DNA of 64,000 nt from Datura wrightii (GCA_035772735.1 JASDFA010000002.1:36848501-36912500), one strand, 5' to 3'. Positions 41,441 through 54,077 are shown, counted from the first letter of the stretch. The notes: generated by a model not told the origin, from the letters alone. Numbers and translations: made by a program.

Positions 41441-43687
41441 TGTAATACCCCTAAAGTGCCTTGGAGTAGACCTGGGAGCTAAAAGTTGAAAACTGCTGAA
41501 ATTGGGAAATTATCACAGAACAGGCAACCTAAAGACTCATGGAATAAAACCACGGGTCACTGTATGTAGTCATAGGGATGAGGAGTTTTGGTGGCAGTGG
41601 AGACAATGAGTGATATAACAACCCGTTGTGGGAAACAACGGGCCATCCCTTGCGGTCATGGTGAGTTATGGACTTCAGCAGATGGCATACAATGGGTCTT
41701 CTAATGACTCATTGTGAGGTGCAATGACTCATTGTTACCGGTCTTTGTTTGGTTGCAAGAATTTCCAGTGCACGTGACGGATTAAGACCATGACTCCTTG
41801 GAAGCAACCACGAGTCGTGGTGAGGCTCGGGTAAGAAGGTTCAATTTTTGTGAACGGAAAAAAATAGTCGATGTAACGATACGTGGTTTCAGAGGACAAG
41901 TCGTCCTGTCCATCTGATTGGTTAGTTCCGGAAGCAAGTTACAGAAGTGCAAACGACGAGCAATAGAACGGGTTGTCGTTAGTTCTAATGACCCGTGGGT
42001 TCCGTCCATTGGTTCAACCTGGAAAGTTTTCAGGGCAGATTCATTAAGGGAATTTTCGACTTTTTCATGCTATAAGACCCTAAACTACGTCGTTTTTGCC
42101 TAGGAAGGGTGGGTTTTATGGTGATAATTATTCTAAGTCCCCATTCATGCATGCAAGAGTATAGAGAGGTGATCATAGAGGGATTCAAGGCTTTCCTCTT
42201 CAAATTCTTCCAATTTCTTCTTGTGCATTCAAAGGATGTTAAGAACCAGTTGTTTTTAGGTATGTAAGGCTATCAATGGGTGATTCCTTCCATACCCATG
42301 CCCATCCTCTACGATTTTACAAAAATTCTTTTAAAAACTCATGGGGTTTTAAAGTTGATTTATATAAAAATCTAATGATTTGTTAATGGGTTTTATGATT
42401 CTAGAATCTTATCAAATTTTATGGGTTTTGATCAGTTTTTATCATCTAAATTATTTATAATGTTATCTTTTTTTTATTGAATCAAGCCTAATTATGCATG
42501 ACCCATGATGTATCGATTTATGGTCGATTTTTCCATTAATGATATTTACAAGCCCAGCATGAATTATGAGTTAAATTATGTATTTAATCTATAGCCATCA
42601 TGATTTTATGAGTTTCAAGCTACATGTATGATTTACAAGTATGTATGAATTTTATGAATCATGAATCATGAATCATGTTTTGGCCGAATCACTGGGCCCT
42701 ATTTCATGGCTAGTTCACATATGTACAAGCATGTTTATGATTATTATGAATTAAATAGACCATAAATGCATGCATGTTATACTATGAGCACTATATATGT
42801 TTTGGGAGTAGTATTAAACACCGAATCTCATAAACTATGTGCTACTATAGGTATATTGGGACCTCCTTCATGACTGTCCCTGACCCAAATAGCCCTTTTC
42901 ATGGTGATATCACTCCCTTCATGGTTCTACCCTTGGCAAGGTACGAACGACCTCCCGATTAGGTTTACAGGTCGGATTTCATGTGTGCTCATATGGGGTG
43001 TGTCGGTTAAGAGAATCTCCCACTGTTCCTCATGATTTATGCATGTTATGATTATGAATTTTGGCTCAAGTCATGTTATGTAAAGCTTTTCTCCTACGAT
43101 CATGATTATATTGTATTACGAATGTTTGAAAACCTTGATCCTTATGATATGTTATGATGATTTACGATACGAGCCTGATGTCCTACTCTTATGATCATTC
43201 ATGAGATTTATGTATTTTAAATGTCTGTTTTACTTACTTTGCATACTTAATACATTTCATATACTGACCGCATACTGTCTATGCTGTATCATTTCATGAT
43301 ACAGGACCCGGCTCTCAGGCTCACCCTCCTCAGTAGTGCTTCAGAGATTGCTATCAGCATACTTGGTGAATCCTTATATTCTGAGGGTCATATGTTCAGA
43401 CTCTATATTTCCTTTCAGTTTCTATATTATTGGGTTAGTTGGGGTATTGTCCCATCAATCCATCTTTCATGATTAGAGGCTTTTCAAACTACACGTTGTA
43501 ATCAGCCGTCATGTATGATTATTGTGTTGGATTTTCTCCTTTATTATGTCATGATTATGTTTTTCTTATGTTAAGTCTTCCGCTCATGTGAACGAATTAG
43601 ATGTATGCTCACGAGATGGGTTGACTTGGGGTCTCTTGGGGATCCTTCTCTCGTGTTACAATCTGGGTGTACTTTCGGGTCGTGACA
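41441..43687 (+). repeat. 5' LTR of F1
   Basis: TGTAATACCC...GGTCGTGACA, 2247 bp, followed after three bases by the primer site. Same family as the LTRs at 48582 and 54078 but clearly diverged. ACGAGTCGT at 41810-41818 within a degenerate array (41540-42010). Confidence 0.9.
41540..42010 (+). promoter_or_regulatory. U3 palindrome array of LTR F1
   Basis: Many actcat/gactcg half-sites and one perfect ACGAGTCGT. The chromovirus F thus shares the motif of Athila-like A and D. Confidence 0.4.
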
Positions 43688-43691
43688 AACT

Positions 43692-43704
43692 TGGTATCAG
43701 AGCC
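43692..43704 (+). other. Primer-binding site of F1 (initiator Met tRNA)
   Basis: TGGTATCAGAGCC, complementary to the initiator Met tRNA 3' end. Confidence 0.9.
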
Positions 43705-43894
43705 ATAGGTTTGAAGTGTCCTAGGATGTCTAAAAGCCGCGTTAAGTAGAGTCTTTTTCATGGGTGTGAAATGCACCACACTTATGATAAAGAGGCTACT
43801 AAACATTTAGGAAATGTTCCCTTCTTTCATGATCTATGTCGTGCGATGAAAGTCCTTTACCCTTCTGATTTGTGCTATTCACGTTTGTAGCATC

Positions 43895-45135
43895 ATGCCT
43901 CCTCACCAAGTGAATGTTAGAAGAAATGGTAACGACAATGATCACGAGGGTGCCAATGGTGCGGAGCATCAGCTAGCCCCACCAGTTCATGAGGAGCACG
44001 CACCAGAGCCAGTTGCCCAACTGAGTTTAGGGTAGCGATTCAGATGCTGGCATAGGCCATGACAGCCCATGTCCAAAACCAGATAGTGGCACATTACCCT
44101 TAAAATGGGAATGCGGAGGCAGCTAGGGTTAGGGATTTCTTGAGGATGAGCCCTCCTGAGTTCACAGGGTCGAAGGTGGACGAGGATCCACATGATTTCA
44201 TTGAGGAGATTCTGGGAATCACCCATGTTATGGGGGTGAACAATGGGGAATGTGTTTACTTGACCTCCTATTATCTTAAGAGGGTAGCTCACATATGGTT
44301 CAAGTAGTGGAGAGATGCCAGGGTGGTGGGTGCAGGCCCAATATGTTGGGAAGAGTTCCACACAACATTTTTGGATCGTTTCTTTCCTCGGGAGATGAGG
44401 GAGCTCAAGGCGTCCGAGTTTGTTAATTTGAAGAAGGTTAACATATCCATTCAGGAGTACACATTGGAGTTCAACTGATTATCCAAGTACGCTCCATAGT
44501 TGGTGGCGGATCAGAGGGCTCGGGTGAGTCATTTCATGCATGGGGTGGTAGATTATTTGGATAAGGATTGCAGGATTGCCATGCTACATCAGGATATCAA
44601 CTTTCCCCATATTGTGTTGCATGCACGATAGATGGAGTCGGTCTACCAGAGACAAAGGGACGCTAAGAGGGCCAGGATCGACAGTTATGGGACTTCTCAT
44701 GTCAGGTTAGGGGGTGGACAACGTCAACAGTCCTAGCACAGGTCTACCGCTATAGCTCCATCATCAGCCAGCAGGGCATCTAGATTCATAGGAAATCAGA
44801 GGGGCAGAGCTTCATAGTCGAGAGTCCAGGGTAGCATGTAGATGGAGCGCACTTTTCCAGTTTGTGCGGGGTGTGGCAAGAATCACCCTGGGAGGTGCTT
44901 AGCTAGCTCAGATTCTTGTTTCGGGTGTGGCAAACCCGGACACAGACTTAAGGATTTCTCCTCAGCCAGTTCTGCCACTCCAGTAGCACGTCCTCCTCAG
45001 CAGGGTACTTCTACTAGTTCAGCAGGTGGTCAGCACCAAAACAGGTTTTATGCCCTAGTACCCTGCCAGGAGAAGGAGGCTTCACCAAATGTGGTCACTG
45101 GTATGTTGCAAGTCTTCCATATTGATGCTTATTAG
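43895..45135 (+). pseudogene. gag: gag of F1
   Basis: ATG 43895 opens a protein with a polar N-terminus, then the Retrotrans_gag capsid domain (FTGSKVDEDPHDFIEE near 44164, WEEFHTTFLDRFFPREMREL near 44350, MHGVVDYLDKDCRIAML near 44537), a Gln/Ser-rich linker, and zinc motifs CAGCGKNHPGRC and CFGCGKPGHRLKD (44864-44955). The last Cys of the CCHC knuckle is Phe (TTC 44956-44958), the same loss as in E. At least seven stops, mostly TAG/TGA at expected Gln or Trp positions. Confidence 0.85.
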
Positions 45136-45418
45136 ATCCAGGAGTTACCTTGTCTTTTGTGACCCCTAATATTGCTAGTAGTTTTGGAGTTATCCCTGAA
45201 ATTCTTTCAGAACCGTTCTTAGTCTCTACTCCAGTCGATGATTCAATTGTACCTAGGCGGGTGTATAGAGGTTTCCCCATTACAGTATTGCATAAGGTCA
45301 CCTCTGTAGACTTAGTAGAGTTATCTATGACTGACTTTGACATCATTTTGGGTATGGATTGGTTGTTTGATTTTATGCTTCGATTAATTGTAGGAACCGT
45401 GTGGTGGAATTCTGATTT
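45136..45418 (+). pseudogene. Protease remnant of F1
   Basis: LDPGVTLSFVTP near 45136-45170 carries the catalytic Asp, and FDIILGMDWL near 45340 closes the domain. Frame changes at both edges. Confidence 0.75.
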
Positions 45419-46450
45419 TTGAGTGAATCAATTTTAGAATGGAAGGGTAATTCAGCTGTACTAGCCGGTCGGTTTATTTCATATCTTAAGGCTAGGAAGG
45501 TGATTTCTAAGTGCTGCATGTATCACCTAGTTAGCTTTAAGGATGTTGAGTCCGAGACCCCGACTATCCAGTCAGTTCCGGTGGTGTGTGAGTATCCAGA
45601 GGTTTTTCCCGAGGATTTGCCAAGTGTTCATTCTAAGAGGGAAATTGATTTCGGCATTGATCTCTTACCCCATACGCAACCTATCTCTATTCCTCCATAT
45701 AGAATGGCTCCAGCCGAACTAAAAGAGTTAAAAGAGCAGTTGAAGGACTTGTTGGATAAGGGTTTCATTAGACCGAGCAAGTCTCCATGGGGCGCAACGG
45801 TTCTCTTTGTCCCAAAGAAGGATGGTTCCTTTCGCATGTGTATTGATTTTCGGCAGTTGAATAAGATCACCGTCAAGAACATGTACCTCTTACCCAGGAT
45901 TGATGATTTTTTTGACTAGCTCTAGGGTGCCAAATGTTTCTCAAAGATATATCTAAGGTCCGGATATCATCAGCTTTGGGTTCGGGAGTGTGATATCTCG
46001 AAGACAGCCTTCAGAATACGGTATGGACATTATGAGTTTGTAGTTACGTCTTTTGTAATAACAAATGCTCCTACAACTTTTATGGATCTGATGAACAGGG
46101 TGTTCAAGCAATATCTAGACATGTTTGTGATCGTGTTCATCGTCGATATCCTTATATACTCTCAAAGTGAGGAGGAGCATGCCGTTGACCTAAGAGTAGT
46201 GCTTCAAACCCTCAAGGATTGTCAGTTGTATGCAAAGTTTAGCAAGTGTGAATTTAGGTTGGACTCGGTTGCATTTTTGGGCCATGTGGTATCGAGTGAG
46301 GGCATAAGGGTGGATTCTCAAAAAATTGAAGTGGTGAAGAATTGCCCAGGCCAATGAATCCTTTAGAAATTCAGAGTTTCATGGGCCTAGCAGGCTACTA
46401 CTGGAGGTTTTTTTGAAGGTTTTTCATCAATTGTAGCACCATTAACCAGG
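45419..46450 (+). pseudogene. Reverse transcriptase of F1
   Basis: Well preserved frame with YRMAPAELKELKEQL, PWGATVLFVPKKDG, FRMCIDFRQLNKITV. TAG 45917-45919 follows DDFFD. SKTAFRIRYGHYEF lies near 45990. The catalytic box reads FIVD (GTC 46142-46144) in place of FIDD, so the enzyme is dead. The thumb (AFLGHVVSSEGI, QKIEVVK) follows, with a frame change near 46358. Confidence 0.85.
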
Positions 46451-46930
46451 TTGACTCAGAAAAAGGTAAAGTTCCAATGGTCGGAGGCTTGTGAGAAAAG
46501 CTTCCAAGAGTTGAAGACTCGACTCACTTCAGCACCACTGTTGGCTCTACCCGAGGGTACCGATGGTTTTGTGGTGTATTGTGATGCTTCGAGAATCGGA
46601 CTTGGGTGTGTGTTGATGCAACATGGGAAAGTGATAGCATATGCCTCAAGACAGTTAAAAGTCCATAAGAATAATTAGCTGACCCATGATTTTGAGTTGG
46701 CTGCGGTGGTGTTCGCATTAAGGATATGATGACATTACTTGTATGGGGTCCACATGGATGTATTTGCGGACCACAAGAGCTTGCAATATGTGTTCACGCA
46801 GAAGGATCTTAATCTTCGGCAAAGGAGGTGGTTGGAGCTACTCAAGGACGATGATATTAGTGTTCTTTACCACCCGGGTAAGGCTAATGTGGTAGTTTAC
46901 TCACTTAGTAGGCTCTCTATAGATAGTGTA
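46451..46930 (+). pseudogene. RNase H of F1
   Basis: YCDASRIGLG near 46579, FELAAVVFAL near 46692 and FADHKSLQYVF near 46760 retain three acidic residues. The last block reads KANVVVYSLSR where ADALSR is usual, losing the fourth. Stops TAG 46676-46678 and two near 46727. Confidence 0.8.
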
Positions 46931-48120
46931 TCCCACGTGGATGAGGGAAAGAAGGAGTTGGTGAAAGATGTCCATCGACTTGCAAGGTTGGAAATCAGAT
47001 TGGTCGACTCAACCGATGGCAGCGTTGTTGTACAAAATGGATCAGAATCGTCCTTGGTGGTTGATGTGAAATCTAAGCAAGATGAGGACCCGATTTTGAG
47101 GAAATTGAAGGAAGCTGTGCGAAGTCAAAAGGTGGAGGTTTTCTCCCAAGGGGGAGATGGTGTGCTACGGTACCAAGGTCATCTATGTGTCCTAGACGTT
47201 GATGATTTAAGAGGTTGGATATTACATGAGGCACATGGTACCAGATATTCTATCCATATGGGATCCACGAATATGTATCGTGATTTACGAGAAATTTATT
47301 GGTGGGACAACATAAAGAGGCATATTGTAGAGTTTGTAGCCAAATGTCCAAATTGCCAATAAGTAAAGGTTGAACATAAAAGGCCGGGAGGAGTACTTCA
47401 AGATATTAGCATTCTTACTTGGAAGTGGAAGAGATTTATATGGATTTTATAATAGGATTACTTCGTACTCACCGACAGTTTGATTCCATTTGGGTGGTGG
47501 TAGACAAGTCGACCAAGGTGGCATATTTCCTACTAGTGAAAACCACAGATTCAGCAGATGATTATGCCAAATTCTATATTCGGGAGTTGGTTCGACTTCA
47601 TGGAGTGACCTTGTCCCTTATTTTAGACCGAGGTACTCAGTTTGCCTCCCTTTGTTCTGGCGATCTTTTCTGAAGGGGCTTGAGACTCAAGTTAAGCTTA
47701 GAACAACCTTTCATCCGCAAATAGATGGCCAGGTAGAACGAACAATTCAAGCTCTCCAGGACATGTTGAGAGCATGCATGATGGATTTCAAAGGTAGTTG
47801 GGATGATTATTTGCCCTTGATCGAGTTTGCATATAATATCAACTATCACTCTAGCATTCAGATGGAACCGTTTGAGTCTCTTTATGTGCGAAGGTGTAGA
47901 TCGCCCATTGGATGGTTTGAGGTTGGTGAGGCAGCTATGGTAGGGCCTGATTCGGTTCATGAGGCCATAGTGAAGGTTCAGTTGATATGGGACAAGATGA
48001 AAACTTCTTAGAGTCGTCAAAAGTCATATGCGGATGTGGGGAGAATAGATTTGGAGTTTGAGGTAGACGAATGGGTATTCCTAAAGGTATCTCCCATAAG
48101 GAAGTCATGCGGTTTTGGAA
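46931..48120 (+). pseudogene. Integrase of F1
   Basis: Zinc domain H-H-C-C intact (HEAHGTRYSIHMGS near 47227, AKCPNCQ near 47341, then TAA). Core: MDFIIGL near 47442, LILDRGTQF near 47620, DGQVERTIQAL near 47724: all three acidic residues present. Frame changes near 47415, 47645 and 48060 and a TAG near 48009. GPY module KISPCYVGPYRI near 48130 continues into the tail. Confidence 0.85.
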
Positions 48121-48500
48121 GAAAGGAAAAATCAGTCCCTGCTATGTTGGTCCCTACCGTATTACGAGAAGAGTTGGTACGGTAGCATATGAGTTGGACC
48201 TTCCCTTAGAGTTATCTTCTGTACATCCCGTGTTTCACTGTGTCACTTTTGAAGAAATGTTTGGGGGATCCAGCCCTAGTAGTTTCGGTGGACAATGTCG
48301 GTGTCAAGGATAGCCTCATCTATGAAGAAGTTCCTATGGAAATATTGGACCTTCAAGTTCAGAGACTAAGGAACAAATAAGTAGCGTAAGTTAAAGTCCT
48401 ATGGAGAAATTAGCATGTTCAAGGAGCTACGTTGGAAGTCGAAGCAGATATGATGGCTATATACCCACATTTATTCCCTACCGGCTCAATTCTGACTTGA
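48121..48500 (+). pseudogene. GPY/F end and chromodomain of F1
   Basis: GPYRITRRVGTVAYELDLP, VHPVFH, then after frame changes near 48255 and 48300 the chromodomain-like ILDLQVQRLR and VKVLWRN-type block, ending with YPHLFPTGSILT and TGA 48498-48500. Only about 80 bases and no polypurine tract precede the next LTR. Confidence 0.75.
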
Positions 48501-48581
48501 GATATCAGTTGTGCTCTCTGACTCTATTTATTTTTCATGTTCAGTTCATGTGTTCAAGTTTCTTTTATGTTTATGGATGTG

Positions 48582-50903
48582 TGTAATACCCCAGGAAGGC
48601 CTAAGAATAGACCCGGGAGTTTGGAAGCTAAAACTGCAGAAAACTGGAAGAAACACCATAGAACGGACAACCCAACGATTCGTGGGTCCAACCAATGATC
48701 CGTTAGAACCAGTCGTGGTCTCAGGGGTTTGGTGGTAGTGGATGTAACGAGCGAAGTGATGACTCGTGCTTGAAATAATAAGTCATTGTTTGTACCCGTG
48801 GGAAGCATTGACCTGAGCAAGTTTGGGAAGTAACAAGTCATCCAACGACATGTTAGTTATAACAACCTGTTGTTTGAAGTCGTGGTAAGGGGAAATGAAT
48901 TTCCAGTGCATATAACTGATGGAGACCATGATTCGTTGGAGGTAACCATGAGTCGTGGTGAGGCTCGTGGTAAGGGAAGTTTAGAATTTTCAAGGAACTG
49001 ACAACGGTCCATCAAACGACCCGTCGACTGAAACAACGACTCATTCTGTCGAGTCATGGGAAGATCCTAAAGCATGAAGTGAAGCAGTGGACTCATTGAC
49101 TCGGTACCACGAGTCATTGTATCATGCAATGGCCCTTGGGATCGGTCGTTGATCCGTCCAGACCAACTTTTCATGGAAGTTTTATTAAGGTCATTTTTTA
49201 CTTTTTCCAAGCTTTGAAGCCCTAAACTACAACGTTTATGTATTTTTTGAGTTTGATAAGATGGGTTAAGTCCCAAATGCATACCCATTCCCATGCAAGA
49301 GTTCTTAGAGATGTTTTAGGGAGATTCATGGTCCTCTTCTCCAAGGTTTCCATCAATTTCTTTGTGGGTATTCAAGGGAGAGTAAAATCAGTCTACCTCA
49401 GGTATGTAGGGTTTAGAATTGGTGATTTCTTCCACACCCATGCCTAAATTTCGAATTTAATCATGAATCCTCCTATTCAATTCCATGGGGTTTTACCCCA
49501 AATGCATCAAAATGTGATTTCTCTTTATGGGTTTGATTTAATTGAGTTTTAATTGTTGAATTATAAATGATGGATAGGTTTTATATTATTTTCTTGAAAA
49601 TTATATTTCAGGCTTTTTAAATCTAAAATGCCCATTGATGAGAGTTCATGAAAGTTATGATTTATGATAAATATTCAATATTTTGAGTTTATTGATGATG
49701 GAAAAGTATGATTTCAAGTTACCCATGTTTATGAACATATTTTTGAAAGAATTGAGTATGTCAAAGTATTGTGCAATGCCCACATGTTGAAGAATGATTT
49801 ACGATTTATGAACGAATTACATGATTTATCAATTTATGATGTTGTCCGATGAAAAGGACCTTTGATTCTTGGCTAAGAATGTTTTAAAGGGAATCAATGA
49901 TGATAAATGTTATATTTTAGCCAATAAATTTTTAATGCATGATGTTATTGATTTATGTATGAGCCTATATGCATGTTTTTGGGAGCCGTGTCTAGCACCG
50001 AGCAGCCCGACGTTCAAAGGACTATGCTGGTGTCTCATAACAACGTGCCACCGTGGGTTCTAATTTTACGTATTGTATTGATACTGATCCCCTCAAATTT
50101 GATATCACGCCTAATGCATGACCCTCGGCTGGCAAGCCAGGGTTGGCTCTGCCCACTTGAGTGAGATAGTTGGGGCATCATGAAAGGCTCTACCCTGATG
50201 GTGTCGGTTGTGATGAGTCATCCCATTGTTCTGCATGTTTTATGCGTTGTTATGTTTATGCATTATTATCTCATTCTATGTTTTGATAAAGTTTACTTAC
50301 ACTTATGATAATGAATGATTTATGAATGATTTATGAATGATTTGAAAGTCTTGAGCCCTATGTTTTCTTATGGAATTTATGATATAAGCATGATGTCCTT
50401 CTCCTATGATTATTTATGAGTTTTATTTCCTTTTAAATGTACGTTTTACTTACCTTGCATACTCGGTACATTCCACGTATTGACCACATACTTTCTATGT
50501 TGTATCGTTTTATGATACAGGGTCCGGATCTCAGGCTCAATCTCATCCTTAGTTCATCTCAGCTCTCTCTCTCATCTTATTGGTGAGTCCTTATGTTCTG
50601 AGGGGCATTTGACAGACTTTCATGTTATTTATGTTTCAGTATCGGTTGGGTTAGTTGGGGATGTTGTCCCATCAACCCATCTTATGTAGTATAGGCTTTC
50701 AGTCAGGATGTAGAACTCAGCTTATGTATATGTCTAGTACTTCTGGGTGTTACACTATGATTACGTTTCCTCTATGATGATATGTTAAGTATTCCGCTTA
50801 TTTGATTAATATTAGATGCATGCTTATACCATGCGTCTACTTGGGGTCTCTCGGGGTCCCTTGTCCCGTGTCTACGATCCGGGTTTACGTCCGGGTCATG
50901 ACA
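48582..50903 (+). repeat. 5' LTR of F2, directly following F1
   Basis: TGTAATACCC...GGTCATGACA, 2322 bp. Much closer to the LTR at 54078 than to the F1 LTR, so it belongs to F2, not F1. It is joined to the F1 end about 180 bp short of where a polypurine tract would be. Degenerate palindrome array at about 48665-49150; short 'atgaatgattt' tandem at 50311-50345. Confidence 0.85.
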
Positions 50904-50906
50904 AAC

Positions 50907-50919
50907 TTGGTATCAGAGC
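50907..50919 (+). other. Primer-binding site of F2
   Basis: TTGGTATCAGAGC three bases after the LTR end; initiator Met tRNA type. Confidence 0.9.
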
Positions 50920-51121
50920 AATAGGTCCTTTTCATGAGTGTGAAGCGCGCCACACTTATAACGAATAGGCTACTAAACATTTAGGAAATGTTCCTTCTTT
51001 CATGATTCTACCTCGTTCCATGAGTTTAATTATCTCCATTCCTCTAATTCGTGCTAAATGCATGTGCAGAAACATATCTTCTTAGAATAACGATGGAAGT
51101 CCGCTAGCACCACCAACTCCG

Positions 51122-51628
51122 ATGGATTTTATGCAAGTTACTGATGTGGAGCTCGGAGCTGCTCTTAGAGTGTTGATGCGGGATATGATCACCCAGCCTG
51201 GCCAGCGAGCTATCGACCCGATGAACCCTATAGAAGAAGCAGCAGCTATTGGGACTCAAGGACTCATGAAGGAGAGCCCACCGGAGGTTGGTAACTCGAG
51301 TGTGGTTGGGAAGTATAGAGGGGGCAGGAGGGAGAACAAGAGGCCCAGTGCCGGTGACCTTGAGGGGTCCCAACAAGGGTCGAGAAGGGGGAGTCACTCT
51401 CAAGTCCGTCAGAAGTATCAAGACCAAGCTCGGGGATACAAGCCTCGGGTGAGGGAGATTACTTACCCAACTTGCAGGCGTTGTGGGAAGAACCACCGAG
51501 GAGAATTCTTGGCAGGTTTAGATGTTTGCTTTTATTGTGGCCAACTCAGTCATAAAATCAAGGATTGTGCTACAGCAAAGCGAGATGGTCGAAAAGGTCG
51601 TGCTCTGAATCCTCTCCATCAGTTCTAG
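51122..51628 (+). pseudogene. gag: gag remnant of F2
   Basis: Open for 168 codons, but the capsid core is missing: a short N-terminal part is joined to the basic Gly/Arg/Gln-rich linker and two zinc motifs, CRRCGKNHRGEFLAG (last Cys lost) and an intact CCHC knuckle CFYCGQLSHKIKDC. An internal deletion is inferred by comparison with F1, where about 600 bp more separate these parts. Confidence 0.75.
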
Positions 51629-53059
51629 CAAGTCTCCCACCTCCACAACACAAGGTGTCAAGAGCGAGTGGTGGTCGACCTCAGATGTACGTCTCATGTA
51701 TGTTATAAGCTTTTCCAACGACCCTACCATGATCTCTAGTTCTGAGAGCCTACTGTACAAGGCACAAGATTCCTATATGCACCTTAGTATGAGATCTATT
51801 TTGTGGGAGGTAGGCAATGGCTAAGAGTATGAAATATTCAGCAATAGAGGTGAATGAGCAGTATGGAGCTAGTGATATCAGTGCAACTTTAACAAAGGGT
51901 CCTAGAGCCTTAGAATGATAGCTCTAATCTAAGAGAGAGATGGGAAGTGAAGGGTCATGTCTAGTCTTAAGTTTTAGCAAAGAATTTCTAGAGATGGTAC
52001 TTAGGGATAGTCAACCCATTCTAATCTAGATGTTTCTCTCATATGTCACTTGATGTTACGCTCAACCCATGCTTACGTTCAGAACTCTAAGATGATGGGA
52101 AACCCCTTCAGTCAGCGATTCCAACATTACTCCATGACTCCATAAATTTAGTTTCATCTCATGATCCTCGTTGCGTATGTGAGTTCATATCCCTTAGTAT
52201 GCTCATCTTTATAAACTCAGTCTTTAAGATCTGCCTTATCGGCTCATGAGAATCGTGTTATATGAGGTACATGCGCAGCTTGGATTCCTTGAAAAAATCA
52301 TACTCATGATTTCCTTACTCTAGGCTCTATGGGTGTTCCCCATGATGTAAATGATAGTTAAGATGTGTACTTCCAGGATAACTCCCTACCCCTACTATAG
52401 GTGCCAGGCATGTAGAAGTTCAGAAAGTGCAATGATTAGCCAAAACCTAGAAGTGCAACAATCCACATGGTCATCTCATGATTTTGACTCGTTCCTCTAG
52501 TTTGAACCTTTCCGTATCTGTATTTTCGCTACTTATGACTTACGGAGATGAATGACACGATTTCTGAGATGATCCAATGAATATTGGATAAGATTCTCAG
52601 TTTTTGGGAGGTTTGAAGTTTGAGAGGTTTGACCAAAGTCAACATTTTAGGTTAATGAGCTCAAATTTGGGTTTTGAAAGTTCTGTTAGTATCAGATGGT
52701 GATTTATGACTTACTTGGGTAGTTGCGTGGGTCCCGAGGTGATTCGGGAGTAATTTGAACTTTTTGGTTAACTCGGGAGCTTTAAGGAGGTTGAGTTTGA
52801 CCATGTTTGACTTTCAATAAAACAACCTGATATCGGTGGTTGATGATTCCAACAGGTCTGGAATGTGTTTTACGGCTGAATTGCATATTTGGGTTGTGTC
52901 CGGAGGATTCCACATGAGCTTCGGGTGGATTTGAATGTTTTGTGTGTTTAGCACGATTCTAAGTATAAGGTGTGGTGTTATGGTTTAGGATGGATCCGAA
53001 TTTTTCTTGATGACCGGGGGAAAAGACAGGTAAGGTGAGGATCCTATCTTAGTAAGGTC
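51629..53059 (+). other. Unassigned stretch replacing protease to integrase of F2
   Basis: About 1.4 kb with no open frame of note and no match I can recognise to pol on either strand. From about 52530 it contains phrases such as 'ttgaccaaagtcaac' and 'ccgaggtgattcggg' that recall LTR or promoter sequence of another element. Possibly foreign repeat DNA captured during the internal deletion. Confidence 0.4.
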
Positions 53060-53835
53060 GAAGGTGGTCATTCAGATCAGAAGGTAGAGGTTGTTCCAAA
53101 GGGGGAGATGGGGTACTTCAATAACAGGGTAGTTGGGATGATCATTGCCACTTATTGAGTTTTCCGACAATAATAGTTACCATTCCAATATTGGGATGGT
53201 TCCGTTTGAGGCTCTTTACGGGCAGAGATGAAGATCGCTCATTAGATGGTTCGAGGTTGGTGAAGCAGCAATGAAAGGGAAAAATTCAGTTCATGAAGCT
53301 ATGGAGGAGGTTCAGATAATAAGGGAAGGACTAAAAACAACCCCTAGTTGCAAAAAGTCTTACGTGGATGTGAGAAAGAGGGATCTTGAGTTTGAGGTTG
53401 ACGATTAGGTGTTTTAAAAGCATTCCCCATGAAGGAAGTGATGCTTTTTGGAAAGAAGGGGAAACTCAGCCCTCGTTCTTTTGGTCCCTACTGGATAGTA
53501 AAAGGGTTTGGTAAGGTGGCATACGAATTGGAGTTGTCCACAGAGTCATCTTCCGTACATCTTGTGTTTCATGTATCTCTTTTGAAGAAGTGTTTGGGAG
53601 ATCCAACTTTTGTTGTCCCGATGGATAATATCGGTGTAAAAGACAGTCTTAGCTATGAGGAAGTTCCGGTGGAAATAATAGACCGCCAGGTCCGAAGGCT
53701 AAGGATTAAGGAAGTGGCTTCAGTTAAAGTATTATGGAGGAATCAACATGTTGAAAAAGCTACCTGATAAGCCGAAGCGGATATGAGGGGTAGATACCCA
53801 CATTTGTTCTCTACCGGCTCAGTTCTGACTTGGGG
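53060..53835 (+). pseudogene. Integrase end and chromodomain of F2
   Basis: Begins with a sliver of the RNase H-integrase linker (QKVEVVPKG near 53080) fused to GSWDDH near 53128, deleting the zinc domain and catalytic core. Then the tail: KKGKLSPRSFGPYWI (GPY/F, near 53450), VHLVFHVSLLKKCLGDP, and the chromodomain block EIIDRQVRRLRIKEVASVKVLWRN up to TGA 53765-53767, with readable YPHLF beyond. The tail is open for 112 codons. Confidence 0.8.
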
Positions 53836-54044
53836 TATCAGTTTTTCCTTATGACTCTATTTAGTTTTCATGATTCTGTCGATATGTGCAACTTTGATTT
53901 AACTTATGATGAATGTATGTGAGGTCTGAATTCGGTGCAGCTATGTGGATCTTTTTAGAGGTAGTCATTCCGTCAATTTTCAGGTTAAAATGATTATTAT
54001 TGAATATGGTGAATTGTATGTTTCTGTTGCTGCTTGTTTCCAAC

Positions 54045-54077
54045 ATTCAAGGATGAATATTCACAAGGGGGAGATAT
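54045..54077 (+). other. AGGA hairpin and polypurine tract of F2
   Basis: ATTCA, loop AGGA, TGAAT (54045-54058), then AAGGGGGAGA (54065-54074) before the LTR. Confidence 0.75.

Noticed and set aside
51122..51628. F2 gag segment as a host zinc-knuckle gene
   Set aside because: It directly follows an LTR and primer site and matches the linker and knuckles of retrotransposon gag.
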